Positions 22,110-34,519 of a DNA stretch of 64,000 bases are shown here, piece by piece. This stretch comes from Pagrus major (taxonomy: Eukaryota > Chordata > Actinopteri > Spariformes > Sparidae), in the NCBI RefSeq assembly GCF_040436345.1, contig NC_133233.1, positions 9,314,381-9,378,380 of the forward strand, in the 5' to 3' direction. The translations under genes and the position numbers were made by a program. The notes below the pieces were generated by a model. It searched no databases, had not been told where the DNA came from, and was given only the letters and a program-made list of their open reading frames with translations. The first letter of the stretch is position 1. Every line of letters starts with the position of its first letter.

Positions 22110-23024
22110 AATCAAACAGCCACATGTTGAGACTGAACAACTACTTTTACGCGCGGTTAAGGCTCAGAGCCATGCTTCGTCCAAAATAAACTATAATAAC
22201 CTTATAATAAACCCCCTCAAACCTATTTCTAATAGCAAAAACCATCATTTATAAACGTTATAATCATAATAATATAATTATAAAGACGATATGAAGTACA
22301 CCCGACACATTAATAAACTACTATCCTCATAATCTTTCCGTTTACGTCTTGTAACTTCCTTTAACACAATATCTTGGATGGTGTCGGTAATGCGCACGTT
22401 TTTGCTCCAGATGATTGTTCCTGTGTGTGTGAGTGTGTGTGTGTGTGAGAGAGAGGCCAGTTTGGTAAATTGGCTAATTTGCGCATGATAAGACTGCGCA
22501 GGGAGCTGTCTGTCCTTGTGAAAAGCTGTTTTATTTTTTAAATGAGGTGCTAATGTTTCGTTTAACGCTTGCATAGAGCACCGCGGGAGGCGTAATTGCG
22601 CGAGGCAAAGACCAAGCAGCGGAGCACACCGAGACAGTGGCAGAGCACCGCTATCAGTGTTAACATGCTCACAGTGTGTCTGGGGATCTCGGTGTTATTT
22701 GACAGTAATCTTATTGTAGTAAATTGTGTTTTCATGTCTGATTTTGCGCTGTAACGTCTGTGTGAAGACTGGGTGTATAGTGTGTCCTTTATGGTGTTCT
22801 TATCTCCTGTGTTGTAGCTGCAGTAGTTCAACAGTATTGCCTCAGATGCTGAAAATGACTCTCAGCAGTACATTTATACAGACATGATCATACTTTATAG
22901 ATGTGGAAGTATTCAAGTAATGTAAATGCAAATTCAATTTCACATACAGTAACCACAATACCCATATAAAATATGATGCTTTGCTACAAAATAAGCTGCA
23001 CAAAAGCCTGTAAGGGAGTTCAAC
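22110..23024. other. Non-coding DNA upstream of fzd8
   Basis: No gene. AT-rich, with a TG/GA simple repeat at about 22420-22455 and a CpG-containing stretch at 22560-22640. Nothing else stands out. Confidence 0.5.
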
Positions 23025-23458
23025 TTAAAGGAAAAGTTCACCCTAAAAACTTGGATGTAGGGGACTTGTTTTATAATGCAAAAAACCCCAGAAAAAAAAC
23101 ATAAAACATCTCTATAAAGCTCTCGGGAAGCCCCAGAATCCCAAATCTATCTAAAAAAAACATCATTTACACCCTTTTTGAAGCTGGGTGCACAAGCTCA
23201 ACCCTGCATCAAAAGTGTTAACAGTGTCTTTTCAAATGAATTTATGATCTCAGGACATCCAGAAACTTGAATTATGATGAACTGTATGGAGCCATCTTAT
23301 GTTTAAAGACGAGTCCCCGTCCACTTCAGTCTTTAGGAGAACGCTGCAACATTTCCAGAAATGTTTTCTGGACTGCGAGACTTTAACAGACTTTCCATCA
23401 GTATGAGGGTGAGAATATAAGGGCAATATTTTCATATTCAGGTGAACTTTTCCTTTAA
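23025..23458. mobile_element. MITE with perfect 18-bp terminal inverted repeats
   Basis: A 434-bp element starting TTAAAGGAAAAGTTCACC (23025-23042) and ending with its exact reverse complement. No coding frame. The ends resemble a family common in fish genomes (TTAAAGGNNNAGTTCACC). The element starts and ends in TTAA, so that tetranucleotide might belong to the target site. The element at 25777-26281 appears to be a diverged relative. Confidence 0.75.
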
Positions 23459-25776
23459 ATCCACCTTCAAGCTGCAAAATTAATTTACCAGTGATGAAAA
23501 TTTAATAAAAATGTACATAACAGTAGAACTCAGTGGGCCATTCTGCTGCATAACGAGCAGTGTTGATACTTGACATGTTTCTCGCACTTTTACTTGAGTG
23601 AGGTTTCGCACACGGGACGTGTATTTCTTGCAGCGTGGTATCGCTACTTTTACCTCAATAAATGACCTGAATTCTTCCTCCACCACTGGATATTTATTGA
23701 GTGCTCCTCTAAAATATGTAACACCAAAACTAAAGTGCTAGAGTACTTCAGGAGTTTGCTTCAAAGGCTCAACTCTTTTCAAAAATCCCCATGAAACAAT
23801 CTTGAAATATTGAATGTATTGTAATAAGTAATGCTCATTATTTCACCTCAGAGGATGAACTCGTAGGAACACTTCTTACTGATGAACTCTCAATAATCTC
23901 ATAAAGGATGTGTAATTGATATTTTATGGTTGTAAAAATCACTATTATCATCACCGCAGGCTGTTCAAGGATGCAAATTCATGCAGCTTCTGGTGAAACG
24001 AGCCAAGAGAACTCCACCATGTGATCGGCACATCTGTTCCAAACTCGATATTCATTTCACCAACGAGAGTGATGTGTTTTTGAATAGACATTCTGTCCTC
24101 CTCCGTGCACACACTTGCCCGCACGCGCACACAGTTCCTGCAGAGTCTGGGTGCTGGGAGGCCAATGTGTGGTCTTACAGTGCAAGCAGAGTGTTAAAAA
24201 AGCATCTTCCTCCCAGCTTCCCATCCATGCATAATGCAACATTGTGTGCAAGGGGCCGGGTGTGGTGGTGTTGGTGCTGGAGTTTAAGTTTAGTGGTGTT
24301 GTGTTTGGAGTGGAGCCAGGGCTTTATCATGTGAGGCAGCTATTTCACAGCCTCGACCCAATGAACGTATAAAATAACCCGGAGTGAGCTTCGGCATCAG
24401 GAGAGCACAGATTGATTAAGTGAGTCGCCGGTGTGAGATAACAAGGAAGGAGCTCCACTAATGGCTGTTTGCTTTTGATTAGGAAACAAGAGTTCGGCTA
24501 GCCAGATATGTGAGTCTGTGTTTGTGCACACGATGGACGGTGTGATGTTTTCTCAATAATAAACCCCTGGTATTTGAGATGTGTGAAAAAAGGACACACA
24601 ATGAAAAGGGAGTGAGGGTAAGGTGCTGGTCACAGTGTGGGAGAGGGATGGAGGGAGGATAGACGAGGGCAGGAGAGGTCGTCCAGTCTGTTCTGTGCAG
24701 AGATAATGATTTACTCTGAGGAAATCCACTCATCTCCTGTTTGCAACGCAGAGCTGCACGCTGTGAGAAAAATATCTCCCCTCGCCGAAGCTTTAAAGAA
24801 ACACTCTGTGACCAATGAATAAAAAGCCAGAATCGCATCGAGATCCAAAGTTAGTGTGTTCAATTTAAAGCCCCATTCTGTCCGTCAGAATCAAGTGCTC
24901 CCCGCATAAGAGAGGAAGCCCATCAAGTGTGACTGCTTGCCAGATCCTGGACTTACCTCTGTGATGGTGAGACGGAGATATGCTAATGCAACTTTATCTT
25001 GTAAAGGAAAGCTTCGAGGAGATTTAGCCAATCTGCTGGACACAATTCCAAGAGCCTCGATGGCATTTAGCAGGCTCGCGCTAACCCGGGGCTGCTTGTT
25101 AAGACTTCATTAGCTGTGTTTGCTCAGGCCTCTTCTCTCCAAAGAGGTGGAGGAGGGCTCCCCAGGCTCCAGCCTCAGCCCCACTATAGACACTCCATAT
25201 GGGGCTTGTTTGCTCACGGCTGGCTCGGTAATCACTTTCAGGTGGAGCTGGAGGAGACAGAGCAAGGCTGAGGGGATTTTGGGGAGAGCTCCAGAGCTGG
25301 AAACCTCTGCTCCCCCCCCACCCCCCCGGCCCCAGCCCCCGTCGGCAACCTCCTTTTCCAACAGGGTACTCCTGAGGTGACAGAGCATGGAGCGTGTACC
25401 CTGTGAATTAGCTCACCTAGGGCCCATTACCTTAACAAACACAGCCAGCCCCTCCAATCAGCCTACTGCTGGGAGGACAGGCGGCCCCTGTAAATCCTTC
25501 CTTACAGCCACTGCCCCTCTCTGTGAGACCAGGAAGGACTCGTGTGTGTGTGTTTGAGTGTAGAGTAGAAACTATCAACTGACTGAAAGAATCACGTCGT
25601 GTCTTGAAGCAGCACAAGTTATCTTTCATGATAACAACAGGTAGTTGGATGAGAAAATTGAACTTCACTACCCAGAGGTCACTTGACATCAGCAACTTAC
25701 ACATAGTGCACCAGTCTGTGACGCTCCAGACTAAAGCAGAAGAGGGGAAAGTGTTATATGTTGCAGCTATTTGTAA
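23459..25776. other. Gene-free interval with candidate regulatory islands
   Basis: No gene. Low-repeat segments near 24340-24480 and 24880-25480 carry homeodomain-like words (for example TGATTAAG, ATGCTAATGC, TTCATTAGC, GTGAATTAGC) and look like candidate conserved elements. A C-rich tract lies at about 25312-25327. Confidence 0.3.
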
Positions 25777-26281
25777 TTAAAGGGTCGGTCAAAACCATGA
25801 ATTAAAGCAAGGATATATATACGGTTCATAAAGGTACAAGATACAAACACAATTTGATTCAAACAGGTACAACCAGAAGATCAAGGATACATTTGATGGT
25901 TTGGGAAAAAAAAGAATAAAACTTGTAGGCATCTACTTTTTAGATAAACAAACTAATAAAAACCCAGTTCGAAAAAATCCTTTTGAAAATACTCATTTTT
26001 AACGACACTAAAGTTAATACTGTAATTATCAAAAGCTTATAACTGATCTGTAAAGCATTAGTTCATGATTTATTTACCTATTAATAAATAAATGAGTTAC
26101 AACACATATCATTTATAAAGGTATAAATGGTATTGGGTGGCAGCAGAAATCACTGAGATGGAAGGATATCAGGAAAACCTGGGCAAATCAAAACTATCTG
26201 TACGCCTAGATACCATCAAATATTAGAGAGGAAATAAAGAAAAGTCTTGCTTTTTGTCATTTAGGTGAACCAGCCCTTTAA
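25777..26281. mobile_element. Diverged MITE related to 23025-23458
   Basis: Left end TTAAAGGGTCGGTC and right end (complement) TTAAAGGGCTGGTTCACC agree at most positions and share TTAAAGG...TTCACC with the 23025-23458 element. The interior is AT-rich and non-coding, about 505 bp. Confidence 0.5.
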
Positions 26282-26803
26282 CGTTGAAAATAACTGTATT
26301 GTCCATGCAAATGCTAAGTGCAGCTTTAACCCTGTGAGAATACGTTTCATTTAAAACCACAGAAACAGTGAAACTGAATATAAGTCGCTAAGCTGCAATA
26401 TAAATCTGTTACATAACGCCACAAACATCTGTAGGGTCGGTTACACCTACAAATCGAGAGAAAAGCAGATCCACTTCTCACTTGCACCACTAATTAAAAA
26501 ACAACATTGCCTCCACGAGGAGAATCTGCTCCATTCTCCTGCAGCCAAAGAACTGACTGTTGTTGGCTGCCGTCCCTGAGCCCAGCGAGTGTGTGTGTGC
26601 GTGTTATCGTGTGATTGTTTGGAGTTTTCAGCCATCCGATGCCACAAGAATCTGGCCAGCCAGCAGAGGTCTGCTTTTGGCTGCTGTGACGCCTGCTACT
26701 TGACACTCCTGTCAGATTTATCTCCCCTCTTGTAAAACAGCGTGCAACTTGTTCTCTCCGTCCAGAAAGGTAAGCCAGCCCACGGAGGTTTCTCCTTCTC
26801 AGG

Positions 26804-26865
<62 letters not shown>

Positions 26866-29685
26866 ACACACTCGCCCATATAATAGCGGGAGCTGATTTT
26901 TTTAACCCCTGCGTGTAACCGGAGATGAAGCCCGCATGCCTGGAATGACACATGGACGGCATTTAAGCAGGTAGACTCGCCATCTGGTTCCAACACATGT
27001 GGTGGAACACTTGTCTTTGGATCCTGAAGGTGGTAATTTCATTTTTTGTGCTCTGCTGCCTGTCGCTGTTACAGCACTCAGCCGGCGGGATACTGCGGAA
27101 AAGGGTCGACCCCGGTTCCTTCGGCGCTGATTCTGAACACACTGCGGAAGGGTCACGGGGGTCGCAAGGTGTCTGCATTCATTCCTACAGGGAGGGAAGA
27201 GAAAGAGGAGTCCTGCTAATTAACTCATCTTATTACTATTCATGCAGTCTTTGAATACATCCTAGTCCACCCCTACCTGTGCCCCTTTAACCTTATGTCT
27301 CCTCATGTTAACTGCTGAAAGCTAAAAAAAACCTTGTTTGGATCTTGCCTTGTCAGCTCGGACTCTCGGACGTCTGTTCAGTTCTGTTACCTGTAATACT
27401 GCGAGGGAAGAATTGGTATGCAACTTTCCAAAACTCATAATCTACAGGTTTCACAGACATATGGCATTTTTTTCTTGGGAGTTTGGCGTTTTCCGTCTCT
27501 GATTCTCAAGGAGATGGTGATGCCATGATTTTTTTTTTTGCTACGGGTCCTGAAGATGAACAGGGAGCTAGTCTGGTTCAGGTTACCCTGAAAGTAGTAA
27601 CTGTGATGCTGACAACAGATGGTGTCTCACAAGATATCTGTAGGACAAGTCTATTGAGTGAAGACATACTTTAGTTATGGTCTTAAACTAGCCTGATTTC
27701 ATTTAGACTGAGTTGTGTCTACATTGTAACGCCCACTGTTGGTTTGCGGTTTGCTAACAATGTTGTAGAGCAAGCAGTGGCATGGCAGTACTTTTAAAGA
27801 GGCCCTAGAAGTAACCACTTGAACATCTTTTATATATTAAACCACAAAATGTAATTTTTATACTTTCGAATTTTGTACAGATTAATTAAACAAATGGTAT
27901 ATAAAGTTTGCCTAGTAAAACCTGCAGATTGTTTTTCCTGACCAGAGCCAGGCTAGCCGTTTCCTCCTGCTTTCTGTAGCTTCATATGTAATGGACAGGT
28001 ATGAAACTATCAAACTATTCCGTTAATTTCACCAGAATTAACAGCAAGTTAGTCCTAAATGGATGTAATGAACTAGACATCTTTGTTCTACCCATAAACA
28101 TAAATGTCTCTCTGTGATATCTTTGTGAAAGCAGCACTTGAATATGACCCCGGGAGAGCCTAGAAATGTCAACTGAAGCATGTACTGTACATCATTCCTG
28201 TATTCCTTCCTCACTTATCCTCGCTTTAGCACCATCTCCCTCCCCACCTCCCTCTGTCTCCGTGTGTGGCGTACTGCGAAACAGATGGCGAGGGCAAGGA
28301 TGACCGCCAGACAGAAGGAGCGAGAGAGCGAGAGGCAGAAAACGACCAGGTAGGGAAGTGGGAAACCATATCCAGAGGGTGAGAGACGGAGACGCAGAGA
28401 GGCAGCAGATGTGTAAAACACAAACGACCTTGTGGAGTTTTGCGTCTCGTTCTTGGCGGGCTCCGATCAAACCCCCCGATCGCTCTCACCGTGCACATCA
28501 GAGGGTTGAGTGACGTCCCCGGTGAGCTACCCTGGGCATCCTATAATGCTCATTAGCAGTCCGATTATGTTTATTTATGTAGACACGGGCTTTATTTACA
28601 GTATTAATCGGGCCTTCACACTGGGTTTACATAGACAGGCTGGATTTGGAGAGCAGTTCCAGACGTACATATTATTATTTGAAGCTCTTTGGCAAACATC
28701 TGTGACGAGCTAAGGAGACTCTTGGGTGGGTGGTGCTTGTGTAAATGAGCGTGTGTGAAGGAAAACCCTGGCATCCCAAGGCCAGATACTGGGACACAGA
28801 TTAAATTAGACAGTATAGCATTATAGGTGGTCAAATGTACACCTGCATGTCTACGTTGACATTGTAGATTAAAGGAATGAATATAGATATAGATCGCTAT
28901 ATGCTCAAAATATAAGGAGTGGGCGCATACTGTTGTTTCACCTCATTCATTCAGCCGGAAATTGTTTTTATGCTCGATTATTTGTTGGGATTGGGAATAT
29001 TTTGTTTGAGCTGACTCAGGATTGATGGATCCATCCCACTAGTGTCATTTTTAGTTGACATAACACGCAGCATTACGTGTTCATGACTGACTGAGGGAAG
29101 GTGGTGGCGTTTCAGGTGAGAAGGCTGCCGAGCCAGTGACCACAGTTTGAGACTGTGTTTCAATATTTGTAAGTGTGAATCCACGTCTGTGGTGGCCAAA
29201 TTAGGTATTCTAAGCTCTCGAATCACGTCTTTGAACAGATGTGTTTCGAGATTGGTCGATGCCTTAAAAAATATCAAGCAGGTGGAAAACGGCACACAAA
29301 CAACTTGGCCTACTCATCTCGTGTCCATTTAGGAAGAAAACAAAAAAAACATGCATGGTATAGTTTCATTTCCTGTTTCACTTCTCTTTCACTTCTCTTT
29401 CTAAGTAAATCTGAGATGTGGACAATGATTCAGAGGTCTGTAGCCAGGCTAAGAGAAAGCCATCTTAGCTAAAGAGTCAAGAGAAAAGGTCACTCTATAC
29501 CACTTAATTGTGTAATATATAGTCAGTATGAATCCCATTGCATGATAGCCTTCGGCCTGTGCCCTTTTCTCTCTGTAACTCAGTGGCCCTTTGATTACCT
29601 CTGACCATAGGCAATGCATCCACACAATGAATGTTGTACCTCTCCATCTCCTTCTGATCTAACTGTGCAATTTGCAACAACGGCG
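26282..29685. other. Gene-free interval
   Basis: No gene. It contains a long (CA)n array (about 26806-26863) and unremarkable AT-rich DNA. Near 27950-28000 is a short fragment that resembles the repeat family of 32154-32696 in reverse. Low-repeat DNA around 28500-28660 (CATTAGCAGTCCGATTATG and neighbours) could be a conserved element. Confidence 0.35.
26806..26863. repeat. (CA)n microsatellite
   Basis: About 29 uninterrupted CA units. Confidence 0.95.
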
Positions 29686-29689
29686 AGAG

Positions 29690-30030
29690 ATAAAAGCTCA
29701 CTCCTGACACTCTCTTCCACCTCTAACTTTACGGGGGCCTCCGCTCCAGCAAACGGTAATTGGATCAATTGAAATAATCTTGTTGCTGAAATGAGGTTAG
29801 CAGGCTTGACTGGGCTCCTTTGAGGGCACTTTTGTTTTATTTTCACTGATTGCATCAGGCAGGTAAGGCATGGCGTAATAATGCTTCCACTCTCCAGCTG
29901 CTGATGTTATCTCCCCTCATATAGACCGAGGACGTCTTTATCAGCCAATGACACCATTAAGATTTGCATCTCCAGACAATGCAAATGCGCTTAGTTGGCT
30001 GTTAAGCTAGTTGTGCAATCAGGGAGGATA
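29690..30030. promoter_or_regulatory. Candidate enhancer with an inverted pair of perfect octamers
   Basis: A low-repeat island about 8 kb upstream of fzd8. ATTTGCAT (29962-29969) and ATGCAAAT (29979-29986) are perfect POU octamer words in inverted orientation, 9 bases apart. Nearby are GGTAATTGGATC, TTTATCAGCCAATGAC and CCATTAAG. Word content is seen directly; enhancer activity is inferred. Confidence 0.4.
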
Positions 30031-32153
30031 AACATGAGGGTTGTTACTGCATTCTTATTATGTTTTCACTATTATCATGTACTACCTCGTCTGACCTGAT
30101 AGTTAGCATTTGCTATTTTAGAAGTAAATCATTAGCTGACTGTCATTTATTGTAGTTTTATTTTTGACACATAAGCGTAGCCAAAGACAACATAGCTTGC
30201 TCTGATATCGTCATAGGAATATATGGAAAAGTCTGTTATAACACTTCTGTTTTAAGGCCTTGATTCAGGCCACGTAGTCAACCTGGATGCAAAATTACAG
30301 CTGTGTTTCAGCTATATTATTCCTTTTTGTCCAAATATCTACAAATACCGACGGGAAAATGGAAGAAAATAGAACTCTGGATGGATGTGAGTACTTTTTA
30401 ATGTGCCGTGAAAGACATATAAAGGTGAATGGAGCAGCAGAGGTTGAGGAGAGGGGGCACTGAAGTGGAAGGGAGAGCCTCCCCTGAGCTACGCTGTATG
30501 ATGTCTGATTGACAGGCTACACGCTAAGCTCACCTGAGCCTCTGACCTCCCTTTTTTACATCTCCCTGTCCCTCTTCTCCCTCCTTCTCTTTCTTTTCTC
30601 CATTTCTCTGAGAGGATGGAAACTCGAGGAGGGCCACGTCCAGGGTGAAATGGCCTCGGGCTGCGACCTGCTCTAAGGGGGGTCACCGGGAAACAAAGGC
30701 CATTCAGGTAAACCTCTCTGAGCCTGGCCTGAGACAGACAGGCTCCCAGCGCAGATAACACTGAGGCTAATGTACTCGCGTTTGCACAGCACAGCGTCAC
30801 CAGACTCAGCCGCAGTGAGTGCTCCGGGTGGGTGAGGTGGTGTGTATGTGTGTTTCAATCAGTGAAAGAAAAGGGAAAACAGACTGACAGGTGAGTAAAC
30901 ACAATACTCTGAAAGCCCCACTGAACATTCCTGAAATGACTACGCCAGTGTTGAAAATATTCCACACAAAAGTAGTAATCCTCTTTATGGAGGCTAATCT
31001 TGGGCAAATTCAGAACTTACAAACCACATAAGAGGACTTGAAAAAGCTCTCCACACACTCGCTCACTCCAAACTGCATTTGTGGACCACACGACTCTCTG
31101 CGACGAATCAATATGCTTTGTGTTTGATTAGTACCTCTTCAGCAAAGTGCTGCACACGGAATGCTGATGAGTGACGGGATGCCCGTGCTAATTGCAGCTG
31201 GAAAATTTCACACTTTTTCAACCTTATGCCATCCATCTAACTGCTCCCCTCTTGTTCAAGGAGTGAACAGGTACAGAAGATTGAATCATATTTTAATAGC
31301 AGAGACAACACAGGCCAACTGAGGCCTTTGGGTATTTGGTCAGCATGTTCTCCCTGTATTTGTGTGCTTTTCACTGGATTTTCTGGTTCCTTCCTCCCCC
31401 AAAACACATGAATATCAGGTCGAAGGGATACTCCTGCCAGTGCTCTTGATTGAGAGCCTTGGAACTGGGGTTGGGCCATTCCTCTTAAGTAGTTAGATGG
31501 GTCAAACACAGTTTACATATTTCTCTAAAGGCACTTATGGAGAAAGGAATAATACGTTTGTCCAAAAAGTGTAGATTTTTAAAAAAAATTAAGAAAGATT
31601 GTACAAGGCATAGTAACTTCAATGTTATCTGTGTGGAAATGAAGCATCATGAACTCCTTGGTTAATGACCATCAGCTGCACTGTGTGACAAGTGGATGCC
31701 ATTTTCACCTGGCTGCCAAGTGACAAGGTGATAAAACAACTTTCAGGGAAGTTTATAATAGATATCTAAACTTAGTTAAATGGGCCCAATGTCATGATTT
31801 GTAGCATTTTACATGTATTAATCACTTTTTTATCCACCATATGTGAGTGGACTGTAACGTGATGTGAAAAAAGAGACCTTCCCCGTCTCTTTCTGTTGCC
31901 TGTGGATGATTTGTTGAAGTTGTATAATGCTGCTGGACTGTGGATTTCTTTGTGAAGGACTCCGGGCAGATTTTATGCGACATTATGCGGATGTGACATT
32001 ATGCACATACCCGAGTGCCTCGTCTCAGCGCCTCTCTCCGCTCTGCTAACAGAGAGAGCAACAGCAGCTAACATTAGTTTAGAAATGGAGTCTGAGAACA
32101 TAAATTAACTAGCACAACACAGAAGTTCCACAGAACTCCTTTAAGATCATAGA
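30031..32153. other. Gene-free interval
   Basis: No gene. The segment near 31080-31210 (GAATCAATATGCTTTG, GTGCTAATTGCAGC) is low in repeats and may be conserved. The remainder is ordinary intergenic DNA. Confidence 0.35.
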
Positions 32154-32696
32154 AATAGTTTGACAGTTTGGAAAATACGCTTTCTGAACACGAGTCAGAT
32201 GAGGGGATACCGCTCTCTATCTATCCAGAAAATATAAGCTAGGCCTACATTCAGGCCCCCAGTTAGCATAGCATTAAGACAGAAACTGGGGAAACAGCTA
32301 GCTTGGCTCTTAACTAAAGTAATAACTTTGCATTTGTGACATTATATTCGTTAATCCCTCCAAAAGCCAAAGTGTAAAAGCCAGAAGTTGAGGTTTTATG
32401 TGAGGTCATGTGTTTTGGTATTTCTTGGCTGGCTGCAGTGACTTCCTGGAGTTTTGTTGTCTCCTTTTTAATACTTTGGGGTGGTTTTGTCATGTGTTAA
32501 TTAGTGAAGTTTTAACAGGTGGATTTTTTTTTGTTTACCCTTTGATTTCTGTTGTTTCTAGTGTTTATGCTAAGCTAAGCTAACCGGCTGCTGGCTTTAG
32601 CTTCGTATTTAGCACACAGACATCAGGGTAGTATGCCCGCATCTAACTCGTGGTAGGACAGTTGATTGGGCGTGTTTCCCAAACTGTCAAACTATT
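32154..32696. mobile_element. Fish interspersed element with perfect 18-bp terminal inverted repeats
   Basis: It starts AATAGTTTGACAGTTTGG (32154-32171) and ends with the exact reverse complement (32679-32696). The interior carries GCTAAGCTAAGCTAACCGGC (about 32570-32590) and GGGGAAACAGCTAGCTTGGC, hallmarks (from memory) of a very common perciform repeat. About 543 bp, no coding frame, so non-autonomous. Confidence 0.75.
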
Positions 32697-33735
32697 CCAT
32701 TGCATAAAAGGGTTTGTATGGTTAGCTGGACCTAAATGTATCGGTCCATTTACTCCAACTTCCACTTCTTCTTCACTTTTGATATTAGAATATTTCCAGT
32801 AACATCTCTTCAATTTTCTCTATATGTTGAGTAATTTCTCATTTTCTCTCCCACTCAGGTAGATCAGAAACTCCTTTAAGGTGCCCAGAGGTGTGAATAT
32901 GAGATGTAGATGTGATATGTCTGTTTGTGTTAGCCATGTGATGGACTGGCAGCCTGTCCAGGGTGTTTCTCCAACTGACACTAAAGCACTAAATAAAACT
33001 CTAAATCCTAGCAACCAAATCTCTGTAAATTATTTCTCCTCTGACCCTATCCAGGTAGACAGCAGAAGGAAATCTCAACTGGTCAGAATTGTGTCTGTCC
33101 CAAGTATAAAAAAATGTGAGAGGACTCTAGAAAGGTCTCGCTCGTTTGTGCCCGCGGATCCTGTGTTGGCTTGGAGCAATAACACCGGGCTCCCAGATGG
33201 ACGGGACTCCAGAGCCCGCTGTCCCATCTCAAAGGCTCTTTAAAGTGTCACCGTGGACCATTAGCATAGACTGGGCTGCTCACCCCAGGCTGCTTCCATA
33301 TTTTAGCCTCCGCCACAAAGCCACAGTGATGAAATGCTATCTGTAGCTAAACTGTAGGTTTGAGTCTGACTCTCCCTCCCTTCCCCCCTCTATCCATCTC
33401 TCCCATCTCCCTCCTCCTCATTTCTCCAAGCAGGTTTCACTCTTGTGCCTGTCATTCTTCTGCCTTTTGTATCTGTGGGCCTTTTTGCTATTGAATGCTG
33501 CTTTCTCTCCCCCCACCACTCTCCTCTCCCTCTCCCATCTCCTCCCCTGCTCTCCCTCACTCACTCATTCACTCTAGGGCCTAATTATGAGATAGCTTCG
33601 AATAAATACATGTATTTTTTCTCCTGCGAGGGGGGAAAAAACCTTGCGCTCCTCTTTTTCTTTCTTTTTTTTTTTTTTACCCAACAGTAGGTTGGATCCT
33701 CGACTCAAGGAGGTTTTATTCGGCGAGGTCCCTCC
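32697..33735. other. Gene-free interval
   Basis: No gene. Pyrimidine-rich simple sequence at 33365-33580, and a T-run at about 33661-33680 that ends the stretch of poly-Phe-coding frames. Confidence 0.4.
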
Positions 33736-33739
33736 GCAG

Positions 33740-33920
33740 ATCGAAGTGGTCGCTGGGACAGGAGATTTCCTGGATGCAGTAATTGTGTCTCATTAATTCT
33801 TACTGTAATGCTGGGTAGCTAAACAGGCTACGCAATTAGAGGGCTGAGCCCTGAATAGGCTGGCTAATCAGGGGACAAAAGCTGTGGCTCAGGGGCCATT
33901 AGGCCTGGAGGAAGTGCTTC
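33740..33920. promoter_or_regulatory. Candidate conserved regulatory island
   Basis: Low-repeat DNA with several homeodomain-like words in 150 bases: GCAGTAATTGTG, CTCATTAATTC, GCAATTAGAG, GGCTAATCAGG, GCCATTAGGC. Called from motif density only. Confidence 0.3.
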
Positions 33921-34519
33921 CATTGTGAGGAGTGGTCTGTGATGCCTTCATCTTCTTCCAATCCGGGTGGAGAAGAAACCTTAGGGGGGTTCTTCCACTT
34001 CTAAACTGCTCAATTCATAATAAGGTGGCTGGAATACCTTTAGCTTTTAGCGCAAAACAAAGGTCGCATCCTGTTTGGGATTATGCAAGCTCAGCAGTGG
34101 GTTTCCTCACTGTAACGAAACAAAACTTTAAATTATTTCCTCACACACCTTATCGGGCCTTCTGGGCTCATGAGTAGCCACTCAGGATCCAGATAAAGTG
34201 CTAAAATGCCTCTTTTTTTATGAGAATATCCCGTCTGGCTGCTCTCAGAGACGTCAAGTGCACCCAGAGACACTTGCTCCCCCGCCGTCCCTCCTCCACC
34301 TCCACCTCCACTTCCTCCTCCTCCTGTTCGGTATGTACCCCGGCAGCCCACACGCTCCTCCAAACTGTCGACTCAGGAATCTGCGAGACCTCTCTGCCAT
34401 CTGGGAAAGGGTGGAGGAAGGAAGAGAATAGACGATCCTAACATTATCTATCCCCTTGCCTTTTTTTTTTTCTCTCCCCGTTCTCCTCTCGCCCCCCTCT
34501 CCCCTCTGCGAGCTTTATC

